NCBI RefSeq assembly: GCF_016808095.1
Contig: NC_068974.1
Span: 1,054,001 to 1,118,000 of the forward strand
Source of the DNA: Vigna angularis
Taxonomy: Eukaryota > Streptophyta > Magnoliopsida > Fabales > Fabaceae
DNA length: 64,000 nt
Direction: 5' to 3'
This document shows positions 1-13,090 of the stretch, one piece after another. The notes beneath the pieces were generated by a model, which saw nothing but the letters and a program-made list of their open reading frames with translations, made no database searches and was not told the DNA's origin. Position numbers and translations under genes: made by a program. Within the stretch, counting starts at the first letter, position 1. Every line of letters begins with the position of its first letter.

Positions 1-551
1 AGATATTATAATTTTCTTTCATTAACCTTTTTTACAATGTTTCGACCATACAAACATAATCCGGATGGTATCATGTACCTGGTCCGAGATCACCTCAGAC
101 TTATATATAGTACAATTATCATTTGAGATTATTTGTTATTATGTTTTGTATAATTTATCTCACAAAAAATATAACATTGTATATAATCATATTAGTATTA
201 ATGATATGATCAATAGTATTTATTGTTTGTGATAATTTTTAATTATTTCACTCATAAAGAAATATTTATATAGGCTTAATTATATATTTGGTTTTTAAAT
301 TTATTTGATTGTTCATTTTCGTTTTTTTATTATTTTTTTCAAATTAATCTTTTTATTTTTCAAAACAATTCAATTTGATCGTTAAGTTAAAGTTCATTTC
401 TTATTATTATATGGTAATCATCCAAATACTATTTTAACAATATATAAATTGAATATTCATATTGGTTTTCTAGTAAATAATCTATCTTTTGGTGAGTTAC
501 ATACTAGATATTGTTCTTGAAGGTGGTAAAATTTTTACTTGTTTTTGACAT
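1..551. other. Gene-free AT-rich sequence at left edge
   Basis: No reading frame with a recognisable product. The stretch is T-rich with short homopolymers. About 290-410 resembles half of a legume-type MITE (phrases of the kind 'caatttgatcgttaagttaa'), but no partner arm is visible. Confidence 0.6.
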
Positions 552-938
552 TTAATTTTAAGTTTAATTACTTATTTTAGTTTTTTTTTTGTTCAAAAAG
601 TCAAGTTGGTCTTTCAATTTTTTTAATTTTAATTTGATCTAAATTTATGAAAATTCATGCAATTTAATCTTGATTTGTGAAAAATTGATACAATTTAGTT
701 TTTTTGTTAATTTTCTTGAAATTAATCAATGATTTGAATTATGTTAATTACACTAACAAGACAAATTATTCTTATTAACAACTTTAATTTTGATAATTTT
801 TTTATATATTGAAAGAATTTAAGGAAAATGACCAAAATTGTATCAATTTTCATACAAGATCAAATTGAGACTAAAAAAATTGAAAGACTAACTTGATATT
901 TTTGAATGAAAATAAAAACCAAAACCTTAATTTTAAGG
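552..938. mobile_element. MITE-like element with long terminal inverted repeats
   Basis: The two ends are imperfect inverted complements. The left arm (about 552-670) contains 'tcaagttggtctttcaattt', and the right arm (about 830-938), read on the minus strand, contains 'tcaagttagtctttcaattt' in the same context. Both continue into an 'aatttgat' block and a 'gatacaattt' block. There is no coding capacity. Long-TIR, AT-rich, non-coding elements like this are usual for MITEs of DNA-transposon origin (possibly Mutator-like). The superfamily is inference and a target-site duplication was not resolved. Confidence 0.6.
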
Positions 939-1581
939 ATTTGTGTGTTGAAATTTTGGGAATTGAGTTGAAATTTTCAATTCTTAATTAAGTTTACGTT
1001 AGAGTGTGTTACTAACTTTAACATCTATGCTATATTAAGATATCAAAGCCGTAAATAAATATATATATTTGAAAAAGAATACATGAAACCAAATTGGAAA
1101 TTAGAACATTCCAACTTAGTAATAAGTTGTATGTGGTTATTGTCACTAACTTTTTTGGCACATTGTGTGCAAAAAGTTGGCTATCTTTCTTAGTGAAATC
1201 TTTTGCTTACAGAGGAAAAAATATAAACTGTCATATATACACTCAACCCAAACCAGGTACACTTTAATGTAACCTTTTTCAGATCATTTCACTTTTCAGA
1301 CATTACTTCAACATTTCAATAACATCCAAACTATATACAGTGAATTCTAATATTTGATACACAACCTGTATTTAATGAGAGTTTTATTAGACGATAACAT
1401 TATTTTTTAGTTAATATGTGAATTGTTAATAATTTTTACCACTTTTGATATTAGCATGTTATATGAAAAAAAAAACTTTTAAAAAGCGACTTGTTTATTA
1501 GATAATTATACTAATTTTTAATTGATATCTAAAGTATTAACAATAAATCTATGACTAAATACACTTTTAGCTGAAAATCCC

Positions 1582-1922
1582 AAACAAGTTAAAATAATTT
1601 TGGATATATAGAATTTAGGGTGTGTTTGATTGAGGAAAAAAAAGTATAAGAAAAAGAAGCAGGTAGTTTTAAGTAAAGAAAATAAATATAATTAATAAAA
1701 GTTGTTCGGGAGGAGAGAGATAAAATGAAAAATATTTTTTTATATTACTTGGTTTTAATTATTTAGCACTATTTGATATTTAATTATTATTACTTACTTT
1801 ATTATTATTATATATATTGTTATTATTATTATTATTATTACAAAACAAAATGTTGCAAAAACAGAAAAAAAAGGGAATGAGAGGAAACATAATCGACTAT
1901 GGAAAAAATTTTTCAAGGTACA
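1582..1922 (+). repeat. Direct repeat, copy A
   Basis: This copy matches 2355-2690 closely along its length. Shared landmarks in order are 'aaacaagttaaaataatttt', 'agtataagaaaaagaagc', 'ggaggagagaga', a TTATTA-rich tract, 'caaaacaaaatgttgcaa' and 'gggaatgagaggaaacata'. Copy A has a short insertion after 'ggatatata'. No coding potential; the local ORFs are chance products of the TTATTA tracts. Confidence 0.85.
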
Positions 1923-2354
1923 ATGGTAGAAACTTACTAGCTCTATGACAGAAATTGATTGGCTAAAAATGTAGACCTCGTCGTCATGATCGATTAGACA
2001 CTTTCTGATCATGAAAGAGATGACTCAAGAGTCAGAACTCCAAGAGAAAAGGTAAATAACTCTAAAAAAGTGGTTTCTAGAGGAATGATACATTTTAAAA
2101 TAATGAAACTCGTTTATAACAAAATTATTTATAAATAACCCATTTAATATTAAAATAACTGAGTCTCATTATTTTTAAACTACCACCACTTCTAATATAC
2201 CATTTTTTGGAATTTTATAATTTCTATCTAAAATTAAATAAAATCATGAAAAAGAAAATAAATGTATGCTATGATTGTTGCATACAAGTATTCTCTATTT
2301 ACTTCTAAAACCTTAATGAAAGTATATTTTGAAAATCTGGACTTATTTCCAATT

Positions 2355-2690
2355 AAACAAGTTAAAATAATTTTGGATATATAATTTGATGAAATTAATA
2401 AAAGTATAAGAAAAAGAAGCCGGTAGTTAAGTAAAGAAAATAATATAATTAATAAAAGTTGTTCCGGAGGAGAGAGACAAAATAAAAATTATTTTTTCAT
2501 ATTACTTGGTTTTAATTATTTAAAACTATTTGATATTTAATTATGATTAATTACTTTATCATTATTATTATATATTTTTATTATTATTTACTTATTATTA
2601 TTATTACAAAACAAAATGTTGCAAACAAAACAGAAAAAAAAGGGAATGAGAGGAAACATAATCGACTATGGAAATTTTTTTCAAGGCACA
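2355..2690 (+). repeat. Direct repeat, copy B
   Basis: Second copy of the 1582-1922 unit, same orientation, starting 773 bases downstream. The sequence before and after the two copies does not match. This is therefore a dispersed duplicate or two insertions of one repeat family, not a simple tandem duplication of the whole interval. Confidence 0.85.
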
Positions 2691-3480
2691 ACTTTCATGT
2701 ATTTCTTGATCTTTGCGCATAAATTGTTTAAAATAAGTTTCACATATTTTATGTAAAATATTTCTCCTACACTTGTTTTTATCTATTACAGTTTTATGAA
2801 CATTTATCATAAATATTCATTTATTCTTTGTCTTTTCTTTCTTATGTCATTATACATCCTATAAATTTATCAATTTTATTATCTTTCTACATGTATATTA
2901 GTATTGCGTAAATAAATATCTTTCATTAAACAATATACTTTCTCTCATTTTCACTTTTTTTTTCTACTCTCTATTTCACCGTTATCAAACCAAGTGTTAG
3001 ATACAATGTCATCAGAACTAATAACACTGTTCTTCAATCAATCAACATAAGTTAACTATTATATGTTCATTTGGCAATAAGTGATGTTTTGTTTTTCAAT
3101 GTAACCACACATTTTATCTACTTATGCTCCAACCTAATACTTATATCAGAACTCTGTCTATACTTTCCGAGGCTTGATGCTGCCATTGCAGGTGCTTAAT
3201 GTGCTGATATTCATAAAATATTATCTGCAGATCTGCTAACTGAAAGTTGAACAATGTATGAAGGGTTGTCTTGTAAAATGATAAACACATCAGAAATTGG
3301 TTCATTCAGCAAAAGCAGAAAAAAATTGTGTATAGTAAAATCACAAACAAATTTTTACAAAGAAAATAAAAAATATATTGCAGGAAAGTAATTTGCATTA
3401 CCATGGTGATTTTGCTCATTTGAATTCTACACAAACCCTAGACACTGAAATGTACAATGTACATTTATATGTGTATGTTT
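2691..3480. other. Intergenic sequence downstream of the WIP gene
   Basis: No gene recognised. It lies beyond the 3' end of the minus-strand zinc-finger gene and may include its distal 3' flank. Short open frames have no recognisable domains. Confidence 0.6.
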
Positions 3481-3717
3481 ATATTCTCAAGATTGGTGTA
3501 TTAAAGCATGACAGACTGGAGAAAAGGAAGAAGGAGGATCATAATTAAAATAGTACATACTGCTAATTAAAATGAAGGTAGCAACCCACATGATTATGGA
3601 AAAACAAAACTGAAAAGAAGAAAAGTAGACACTAGGTCGAGTCTATTACAAACATGCATGTGAAACTGGATATATAACAGTTCACCCTTTTATATATGTT
3701 TTTTATTTTTCTGAGTT

Positions 3718-6056
3718 TCATATTGAATGTTCTCCATCATGTTCAATCTCAGAAGCTGCTTCATCTTCTTCTTGCAAGCAATCAATGCCAAAAGCACCAT
3801 GGCCATAGCCAAAGGCCTTGATGTGATCTTTTAGGGACCTTTTGTGTTTGAAATCAGACCCACATAAGCAATACCATATTTTGCCGCAGTTCTTCTCATG
3901 TGTTCTCCAATCACCTTTTACTGCAAATGCTTTGCTGCACTTTCTGCACATGTAGGGTTTTATGCCATGCTTTCTCTTGTAGTGTGTTTGAAGAGTTCTG
4001 AAATCCTTCAGAGGCCTTGCTCTTGGGTGGTCAATGTTGTGCTTGCAACCTGCTGCACAACAAAAGCATGGAAGCCTCAGCATAGCTGTTGGCTGTGTTC
4101 CTTTCAGAGAATCAGGCCCCTTTCTGTATTGAGATCCATGTCCCCACATATGCATCTGAAAATCAAGTCATCAGATTAATGAAACAGAATTCACAGTGTT
4201 GTTAGTTCTTTGTGTTAGAAATCCACGTCTGTTAAAAACATATAAATCAGTTTTATGAAACTTAAAATTCAATTCTTAACACATTGAAATGAACTCAGAA
4301 TCATGGTTGAAATGAGAAATTCATAATCAAAGCCTCTAATTTGCTTTCAATTAATTCATTAATTCATACACAACATGAATTTTAAACCAGTTGTTATGCA
4401 GAAAGAGAAATTAAGGTGCATGTACCATATTTGGGTTTTACTGAACATACACATAGATGCATATATGAATTCCACTGCTTTTATTGGTTTTCACAGTCCC
4501 TGGTAGATAATTGATTATAGAAAATCCAACTCATAAAATTGAAGATAGGTACAAAGTGAACCTTGATTCTTTTGGCTTCTTTCATATTCATATGAAGATT
4601 TGGAAGGCCATGTATGCAAGATAAAAGTAAAAAGCAAGTAGAAAACTAAAGAGGTAAGAAGCAAAACATGGGTAATTAATTCATTTCTAAATTTGCGCAA
4701 TAAGATGACAAGTTAATTAGTACTAAGTCAAAGTTCGTACCCCTTTTACAAAAAGGTTAACTTGTTCAGATTTCAAGATATGTTTTGATAATATTATATA
4801 CACTTAAATTATATATCTGGGGTGTGAGGGACTGGCACTTTCATAAAGACATGTGATCAGGAAATGATCTCATCAGAACAAGTGAATCGATAACAAGTGT
4901 TTTTTTTTTTTTTTCTTTTCTTTTTTACCGTTTGCAGTGCTTTGAAAAGGCTGTGGTAAGTTCACAGGCTTTTGATGAGGAACATCTGAATCCTGAGAGA
5001 AGCATTGATATTAATAATTTGTTTTTACTTTCCATTCATTTGCACTTTGCAGTCTGGCGCAGCACAATGTTCTAGGCGACATAAAAGCAGAAGAAGCAAA
5101 GAGACTTCCAGGTTTTCAAAGAAAACAAGAATTAATTAAGGTACTGAGATCGAGAGCAAATAGTGTTGTTGATCAGAAACAAAGAACAAAAAACAAAAGA
5201 AGACCATGCAAAAGGGCTGCATAGAGGAAACAAAAATGATGAAACACACAAGGAGAGGGGCCTATCTGATCTGATTCAATGTAAAAAACCATTTAAAAAA
5301 ACTTTGAGAAAAAATTAAGGACATTTTATGAACAAGATGGTGAAAGAAACAATGAATAAAGTACAGACAGAAGACAAAGTTTTTATTATTTGTGTAAATG
5401 AGGCCACACCGTACCTGAAGATTATTGTATCTGTTGAAAGTTTTTGAGCACACAGGACATGGGAACTGTGTAGGACCAATGAGAATCTGTGAAGGGGTGG
5501 GAATCCAATACTGACCCTTGTTCAATCTATCCAAAGGGTGCTCAGAAATTATGTTCACTTCCTCTTTTTCACCCATTTCCATACAAGTTGAGGACACCCT
5601 AGATGACCCCAGATCAGAACAAGTATCCATTCTGGGAAGCCCTATGTGTAGGGCAACAGTCACAGTTTCTTCATCACCATCTTCTCCATTGTTCTCCACC
5701 TTCTCCTCTTCTCTCTCTTCCACAACAACATTTGAGGGTTCATTTTGTTGGAGCTGCTCACCTGTCAGGCTTATCTTGTTGATGAGAGGAAGTGCCTCTC
5801 TTAGAGGAGGGGAAGAAGGAGGAGGAGGAGGAGCTGCTGCATATGCATATGCATATGAATATGAAGATGAAGATGAAGATGAAGATGCAGATAAAGATGA
5901 AGATGAGGGTCCTTGTAATTGAATTCCAAACCTGTTGTTTGAGTAATTGGCAAGAGGGTGGTGGTAGGGTTGAGAAGAGGAAGAGGAAGAGTAGTGAGGT
6001 TGGAAGAGCATGAAGTTGAACCATTCATTGAACATGTTGGACTTAGGATCTGTCAT
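3718..6056 (-). CDS. WIP-domain C2H2 zinc-finger transcription factor (two exons)
   Basis: Exon 1 is 6056-5415 (214 codons), the GT-AG intron is 5414-4156 (1,259 bp, phase 0), and exon 2 is 4155-3718 ending in a stop; the product is 359 aa. It starts [13 protein letters not shown], like the Arabidopsis NTT/WIP2 group. Residues 22-80 are Ser/Tyr/Ala/Pro-rich and low in complexity. A conserved [10 protein letters not shown] block (82-91) and [10 protein letters not shown] (132-141) follow. The WIP triplet is at 184-186 in [15 protein letters not shown]. Finger 1 has C200, C203, H216 and H220, and the intron falls inside it after Q214. Three more WIP-type fingers follow, including CRKC at 284-287 and YCLC at 309-312, ending near [13 protein letters not shown] factors are nuclear regulators of tissue patterning (transmitting tract, root cap, seed coat). 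Subgroup WIP2/4/5 fits best by its ends; the exact orthologue is not assigned. Family call very sure. Confidence 0.96.
5839..5907. repeat. Hexanucleotide microsatellite inside WIP exon 1
   Basis: On the plus strand this is a run of 'gcatat' units passing into 'gaagat' units. On the coding (minus) strand it encodes the Ser-rich then Ser-Tyr/Ala-Tyr tract at about residues 50-73. It stays in frame, so hexamer gains or losses only change tract length. It lies in the disordered N-terminal region, away from the zinc fingers. Confidence 0.9.
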
Positions 6057-6205
6057 AGTGAATGATGTTTGATGTGGGAGAAATTAAGGAAAAGTTTGGT
6101 GATGTATAAGAATATAGAGTGTGCATATGTGAGAGTGTGAGAGAGAGAAAAAGAGAGAGAAAATGTGGATGTTATGTGGTGGAATGGAGAGCCATATAAG
6201 TAAGT
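6057..6205 (-). promoter_or_regulatory. Probable 5' UTR and core promoter of the WIP gene
   Basis: Just upstream of the start codon (reading minus) is a CT-rich leader, seen as GA repeats at about 6129-6161 on plus. This is common in plant 5' UTRs. A TATA-like 'ttatatgg' on the minus strand is at about 6192-6199, roughly 140 bases before the ATG. No start site is proved. Confidence 0.45.
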
Positions 6206-7682
6206 TTCAAGGTAAAAGGATTAGAAAGCCAAAGTGTATGGAAAGTCAAGAAATTACCCCCTGCAAGGCAATTAAAGGCGAAAGGGAAAGGCAAAGGTGG
6301 AGTCAGAGATTAGACTTGCAGTTTGTCTCCCAGGAGATAGAGTTTGTGTTTCTTACAACACCACACACAAAAAACCTTTACAAAAGGGAGAACCTCAACA
6401 ACACACACAACTTTCTATTGCTATACCATTTCTTAACTCTAATTCAATCAATCAAACACTTTCTAACCCTTTTTCTAATGCATCTTTCTTATTATTTAAA
6501 CTCTACCACAAAACTATTCAATTGGTTAAATATCCTCACTGTTTTATTTCCTATTTCCTATTCTTAAAAACCATAGTTTTCACTTTTTATACATACTATT
6601 TTTAATCTTCATTAGCCTCTATAGTTTAAATAAAAAAAATTCAAATTAAAATGTTTTAGAATATGAGTTTTGTAAAAAACCCTAATTAACTTAGATGTCA
6701 TTTTCAAATTCTTTCTCTAAATCAATCTTGGACTTGAGATTTTTCCATTACAATTACATGCCTAGAGAATAAAATAAATTATTTATAAATACAGAAAACA
6801 AAAAGATAAAATTTACAATTATAAAGATTAAAGATTAAGTAATTTGTTTTCTTTAAATTAAATTATGTATGATTTTTTTGAACTTGTTAAACTGTATTTA
6901 AAACTGACATTTGAGCTAGAATATATCAAAAGGACATAAATAACTCAAACATCATCTTAAAACATAAAATACGACACATAAATATTTTAAAAAAAATGTA
7001 ATTATATTTATTTTTAAAGTTTGAAGAGTAAAATGTATTAAAATTTGAAAAATAAATAAATTTTAATTTTATGTTAAAGAAAATGTTGATAGATAGTTTA
7101 ATTTTTAGAAGAATTAACCCATTTGTTTTATAATATATAGCAGTCCCTCGTAATAGTAAGTAACATGAGAATAACCTAATTTATTGTTTGGGTAGGTGTG
7201 TATAGAAGGCATTGTTTGATTTTGCACACATAATGATGATGTTAATTCTACCATTCTCTCTTCCTTGTTGCCTCGTCGGTCAACAAAATATCAAATGCAC
7301 ACTATTGGTTTTGGCGTCTGAGTTTGCTTTGAAAGTTTCGAAATCTGTTCTAATTCTGAACTTGGAACATTTTCTCATGCATGTGATTATTTTTTTGGTA
7401 TCATAGCATTGCTTTCTCTCACTCTGGAACACACTAATTACCAACCATTTCAAATTTTTACATATAAACAAAAAAAATGAAAGAAAAGAAAAATGTTTTT
7501 GATATAAAAAAAGGTTTAACTTTTTGTTTATACAATATACATCATGATTTAAAATATAGTAAAAAAATGTCTTTAAACTTTCAATGTGTTGGTATAAGAT
7601 GGTTAGGATACAAACACATTATGTATGATGAGCCTAGGTTTCTACAATGTTGTTTTTGTTTCAGGTTCAATTTGTAATTTCT

Positions 7683-7685
<3 letters not shown>

Positions 7686-7732
<47 letters not shown>
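7686..7732. repeat. (TA)n microsatellite
   Basis: Uninterrupted TA dinucleotides, about 23 units. Confidence 0.97.
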
Positions 7733-7735
<3 letters not shown>

Positions 7736-9000
7736 CTAATTTTAGATTTCACATTATATATAAGTCTCGTACAAAATGAGAGAGGTGTATTTTATTAATA
7801 TAAATATGGAATACTTGATGTACTTTTAAACTCTTTCTCACCAATCTTGATAGGAACTATATAAATGTAAATGTACAAAATATACATAAAATGTGATATA
7901 TTTTGTATTCAAACTTTGAATGTTAAAGAGGTCTGATATCATCAACCTTGTGTTGTTTAAAGAATATTGCTAATTTACATATTTTTTCTTTTGAGGTGAT
8001 TTAATTATCACTTAGAGAAATCTTAAGATGTTGTAGAAGCAAACACGCACTATGTATCTTTTTTAAAAGGGCTAGAGTAACCTTACTTTATATTTTATTT
8101 ATTTTTTATCGATAAAGAAAAATAAGGAACAAAATTGATGCTAATTTAAAAGTTAAGAAACTTAATAATTTTTTTCTTTTATTTTTGTCAGAAAAAAAGT
8201 TAAATAAATGGGACTATTTTAATCCATGTATAAAACACAAGTTATATACATCTCAAATCCTTAAGCTTATAGTCTCTATAACTAATCTCTGTTCACACAT
8301 TTATATATTTACAATATTACATAATTTTAGGCAAAGTGAGGAGAATTACATGGTATTTCATCAAATGTGAAAGATATAACATTAATAAAATCTAAGTTTA
8401 ATCATATTCTACCTAAAAATATAAAGACAATATATCTTGGTGTTGTAATTCTTAATTTTTATTCAATCCAATGGAATATAACAAATTTTGATTATAATTG
8501 ATTTTAAAAACTTTAAAAGTTTGCATAGAAGTTGTGAGTGATATCTGTACATACAGAGATGAGTTATTACATGTTTCAAGGCAAAGTGGGGTCAATTGTC
8601 TGATATGTCTTTCCTATAACATAAGAAACAAATTAATAACACACTTTTCAATAGAGAACTGATCCCATAATTTTCTTGGATTCCTTCTCACCTTTTGTTA
8701 CACTCTCTTATACCCCAAATAAAACTCACCAATAGCACATAAATCACAGCTCTTACACTCTGTCACTCACATAATCACAACTTTTAATAATGCAGGAATC
8801 AAATAAATAATTTATTAAAAATAAAAACATGAAAAAAGAAAAATAGAGATACTTTTTGTAGAGTTGGAGTCATAAAAGATATTACTTTGCTTTTTCTTTT
8901 AAGAATCAGTAACAGTTTTGTATTCAAAAATTTCCACTCCAAAAACTGTTGTTAATTAACAGGTTGTAAATTGTGGGGGAGAATATTGTCTAAATGATGA

Positions 9001-9004
<4 letters not shown>

Positions 9005-9033
<29 letters not shown>
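9005..9033. repeat. (AT)n microsatellite
   Basis: Uninterrupted AT dinucleotides, about 14 units. Confidence 0.95.
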
Positions 9034-9035
<2 letters not shown>

Positions 9036-9620
9036 ATTAAATTATCATATTATTATAATAAAACCGAGATATTCACATTTAGTTATAGACTAAGAAATTT
9101 ATTAAAATGAATTTAAAAAAATTCATTCCATCACACTTATATGTTGAAATTGAAAATAAACGATCTTAAGTGCAACTATTAGTATCGAAAATAAATTATT
9201 TTCGTTACTAATACTTTTTAATTTATAAATTAAGATTTAAATTGATGATGACTGTTTTTGTTATTAAAATTGGATATTATTTAAAGATTTTATTATAATA
9301 TTACCTTATCATAAAATGTATATTTTAAATTCTCAGCATCTCCATCTATTTTGTAGGTGCAAAGATAGATGATTTGAACAAGTGGAAGATTTTGGAGGGA
9401 TAGTCGGCATATATAGGAACTGTTATGACAAAACTGTGAGCTTGAAAATGAAAGGCAATGTGGTTTGAGTGATAGTGTAGAATAATGTGACAATGATATA
9501 AACAAAAAAAGTTACACAAAGTTCATCACTAGGGGCCATATTTTATGGACTGTATTAACTTTGCCCACAAAGACCAATAATCACTTTTTAAGTTACACAA
9601 AACTTTTAACTATTTATAGT

Positions 9621-10067
9621 TAGAATTGTCAAAACTGATTATCCGGTGTACAACGACTTGGGCATTTAGTAAGTCAATTTAAATTAGTGAATACAAAAAA
9701 TTTCGAACCCAATCCGACCCACCACGAGTTGGTGGATTAAATGATTGATTTACTTAATTACATTTTTTTTTCTTCAATCTAAAAAAAACTATAAATTTTT
9801 TCTAAAATGGTTAAGCTTCAAATACAATTCAAAATCACAAAAATATAATTCAAAGATAGAAAAACATTTACAATTTTCTTTTTTAATATAATTTAATATT
9901 TAAAATTTATGGGTGAGTTGGTGAGCCAACCAGACTCATCACAAGTTAATCAAGTTCTTAATGAACCGATTTCATTTTTAATCCTTGTCAAAATTTATAG
10001 ATTCTTTTAATTCAAACCGACTCAAACTAGATTGGTTAACAAGTTTGAAATTTTTTTTAAGATTCTA
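9621..10067. mobile_element. Degraded hAT-like MITE (older copy of the 26.7-kb element)
   Basis: It opens with 'tagaattgtcaaaactg', matching the 5' end of the 26740-27274 element ('tagagctgtcaaaacgg'). It keeps the same order of landmarks: 'gacccaccacgagttggtgg', an AT-rich middle, 'ttggtgagccaacc', then 'aaaccgactcaaact'. The CG-rich words of the other copy have become TG/CA words, as expected from methyl-C decay. The right terminus is blurred and is placed near a 'gattcta'. No coding capacity. Confidence 0.65.
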
Positions 10068-10549
10068 TTTATATTTCCTACTTTTATTTTTATGAATGTT
10101 TATGTAAATAAAAACATATTAATATTTATAAAATACATTTAATCTCGATCATTTGATATTTGTGAATATACCAAAATACGAAATGTCTATTAATTTTCAT
10201 TATATGTATTTAATACCAGAAAATTTGATTAATCATAATTTGATTTTCTTTTACTCGCATACTTAAGAAGTTATGTATATAGCTAATATGGGATTTAATA
10301 AGATTTAAAAATAATATAAAAGTGGAGAATATGTTCACAAAATAATGATATTCATATTCTTCAAAAGAGAATAAATTTACGAGTTAAAATTGCTGGTTTG
10401 CTATTTGAAAGAACTTTTGTTTTGACCAACTACATACATACCACATCCACACGAATCCCAAGACAGCATTAAGTATCTAGTACTAAAGAGTATTGTAATA
10501 TTTATTTCATAATTGGATTTATTAGTTTTAATTCATTTTTAGACTAAAA

Positions 10550-10553
<4 letters not shown>

Positions 10554-10591
<38 letters not shown>
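10554..10591. repeat. (TA)n microsatellite
   Basis: Uninterrupted TA dinucleotides, about 19 units. Confidence 0.95.
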
Positions 10592-10596
<5 letters not shown>

Positions 10597-13020
10597 GTTA
10601 GCAAATAATTTATAACTATAAGTGCATATTAGAGATGTCAAATACTTAATTAAAATAAAAAACATTGTTGATCATTATATTCATATTTATCGGGCATAAT
10701 TTTTTTTTCCATTTCTATTGAAAAACTAAGTATATTTGTATACTTCTTTTATTATTTCAAATATTAATTAAATAATATTTTTATAAAAAATTATAACATA
10801 AAAATATAATATTATTAAATATTTAATATGAAAAAAGTAGACATTTTTCTTTATTAAATATTAATAAATAAATTATAATTATATAAATATTGAATAACAA
10901 TTAAATAAAGGTCAATTAATTATAAAAAAGTAAAAAGATAAAATGTATTCTCTGTATATAAGTTACAAAAATTAATATAAAAGAATAAATATGACTTTGA
11001 TTTCTAAACTTAAACACTAAATTGAAATTCGTCTTACTTAGAAAGGAAACTTAATAAAAAATTTATAGGTGTCAATTAAATTTTTTATATATAAATTATT
11101 AATTTTAATTAAAAAAATATTTATTTATTTTATTCAAAACAAATACACATTATACGTAACTCTATAAACTTTAGAGAATTGATTTATTTTATTCATTTTT
11201 TTCAATTTATGGATTCTCATTAATATTCTCAAGATTAGTTGATGTAATGATTTTTTGCATTTTTATCACAAACCTTCTTTTTTTAAAAAGAATGAATTAT
11301 TCTACTTTTTATCATAATTTTTCTTTATCGCCTCTTACCTATTTAGAAAAAGATAAATTTATCAATACTCATAATTTAAATCTCAAAATCAAGACTCAAT
11401 ATTTTAAAAAAGTTAATAACTTCTAAATGATTGGTTTCTCTTATCTTAAACTAGATTTCATACAATGTCTTCTTTTATACAACTTCAAAGTCTAAAATAA
11501 CTCTATCTATATAAAGAAGAGTTCTATCAATAATTAGAGTATGATTTTATGATTTAATAAATAAAGATTTGTCTAAAGTATAGAAAACCCACGTATAAAA
11601 AGAAAATAGATTGGTTAAAAAAAATGAATTTATTTAAAAAAAGAAATTGTTTGGTTCAAAATATTTCTTGATTCTCCAAATTACTATAATTCAATTTCAT
11701 TTTCAAAATGATAAGAGATTGAGGTTGAAGTTTGAGAAAAAAAAAGGAAAAGTGAAAAAGAGCAGAGAGAAACCAAATAAAAAGGAAAAAAAATTACAAA
11801 GGGAAAAGCCTCATTTCAAGTTTTAAAAAAGCTTTTCAAAATTAATTTAATATACATAGTATAATAATATAAAAATATCATTTTAAAATATATTTAAAAA
11901 ATAAAATGAAGATTTTTTTAGAAGAATCGTGGCTATCTATCGTCATAAAAAAAAACTGTACTTACTTCCATTTTTCAACTTTTATATATTTAGTTTTTAA
12001 ACTTAAAAGAATTATAATTTTAATCCGATGACATTAATTATTTTAAACTTGTTATACCACATTCTAAACTTATAATTAAAGTATAAGATGCCTACAACTC
12101 AAACATATTTAAACATATATAACTTTTTCTGCTCTACATAATAAATGAAAAGTGTTTTAAAAATTTTAAATAAGGAACGATATGGAGGTGGTTATGAAAA
12201 TAGAAACAGAAAACATATTTACATATTATCCTCGTTTTTATATTCTTGAAAAAATAAATGTTACTTGTATCCTATATATTTAATATATTTAATGACATGA
12301 AAATTTTCCATGAAAATTAAAACGATTTTAGATAATATCCATAAAAACAAATTCATTTATCATCATGTAAAAACTCAATTTTGATAACAACAACTTAATT
12401 TCTATTAATAGAAATGAGATATATATTTCAAAATTTTATTTAGAAATATGCTATAAAAAATTATCTGAAAATAAAATTGTTAGTTTCATTATTTTAATTT
12501 TATGTTGAAATATACATACTCAGTTGGGCAATCATTAACACCTTATAATTGGCTTCTTAATTAGTATTGTTTGTAGTTTCTTTTAAAAGTGTTTCCATAA
12601 CAATTTCACGTGTTTCACTGATAAACTTCATTAAACAACATGGTTTACTTTATTCAACAATATTGAAGATCACCTTAATGTAAATACATATATCAACAAT
12701 ATTTATTTTTCTTTGTGTTGAAATTTAATCCGATCATCTTTGAGATATAAATTGTTCATATAAATATTAACACTAAATTCAACAAAAAATTTAATATTTC
12801 TTGTTGTTTTTTTTATATATATAATATATAATTTTTTTTTCATTTTTACTTTTAACTCGTACTTGACACTCTGTTACATACCATTTTCCTTTAATTCAAG
12901 TTTTACAAAACTATTGATGGAAATGTGAATTAGAATGAAAAGTTCTTATGCACATAAAAGTTATAAAAAATACTTATTTTTAACAAAATTTGTTAGAATT
13001 AGATTTTAATCTAATAAAAG

Positions 13021-13023
<3 letters not shown>

Positions 13024-13088
<65 letters not shown>
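13024..13088. repeat. (TA)n microsatellite
   Basis: Uninterrupted TA dinucleotides, about 32 units. Confidence 0.97.

Positions 13089-13090
<2 letters not shown>

Larger units (their letters stand above)
6206..9620. other. Gene-free intergenic region
   Basis: AT-rich sequence with no recognisable coding region on either strand. The short open frames (for example near 7212-7406 and 9293-9505) lack domains, plausible codon use and splice partners. The first kilobase probably includes upstream regulatory sequence of the WIP gene. It holds two (TA)n tracts, listed separately. Confidence 0.65.

Noticed and set aside
5518..6028. Several 70-130 codon frames on both strands over WIP exon 1.
   Set aside because: Shadows of the real minus-strand exon caused by the hexamer and GGA repeats.
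6163..6605. 134- and 102-codon frames on plus upstream of the WIP gene.
   Set aside because: No family resemblance; they overlap the WIP promoter and leader in antisense and look like chance frames.
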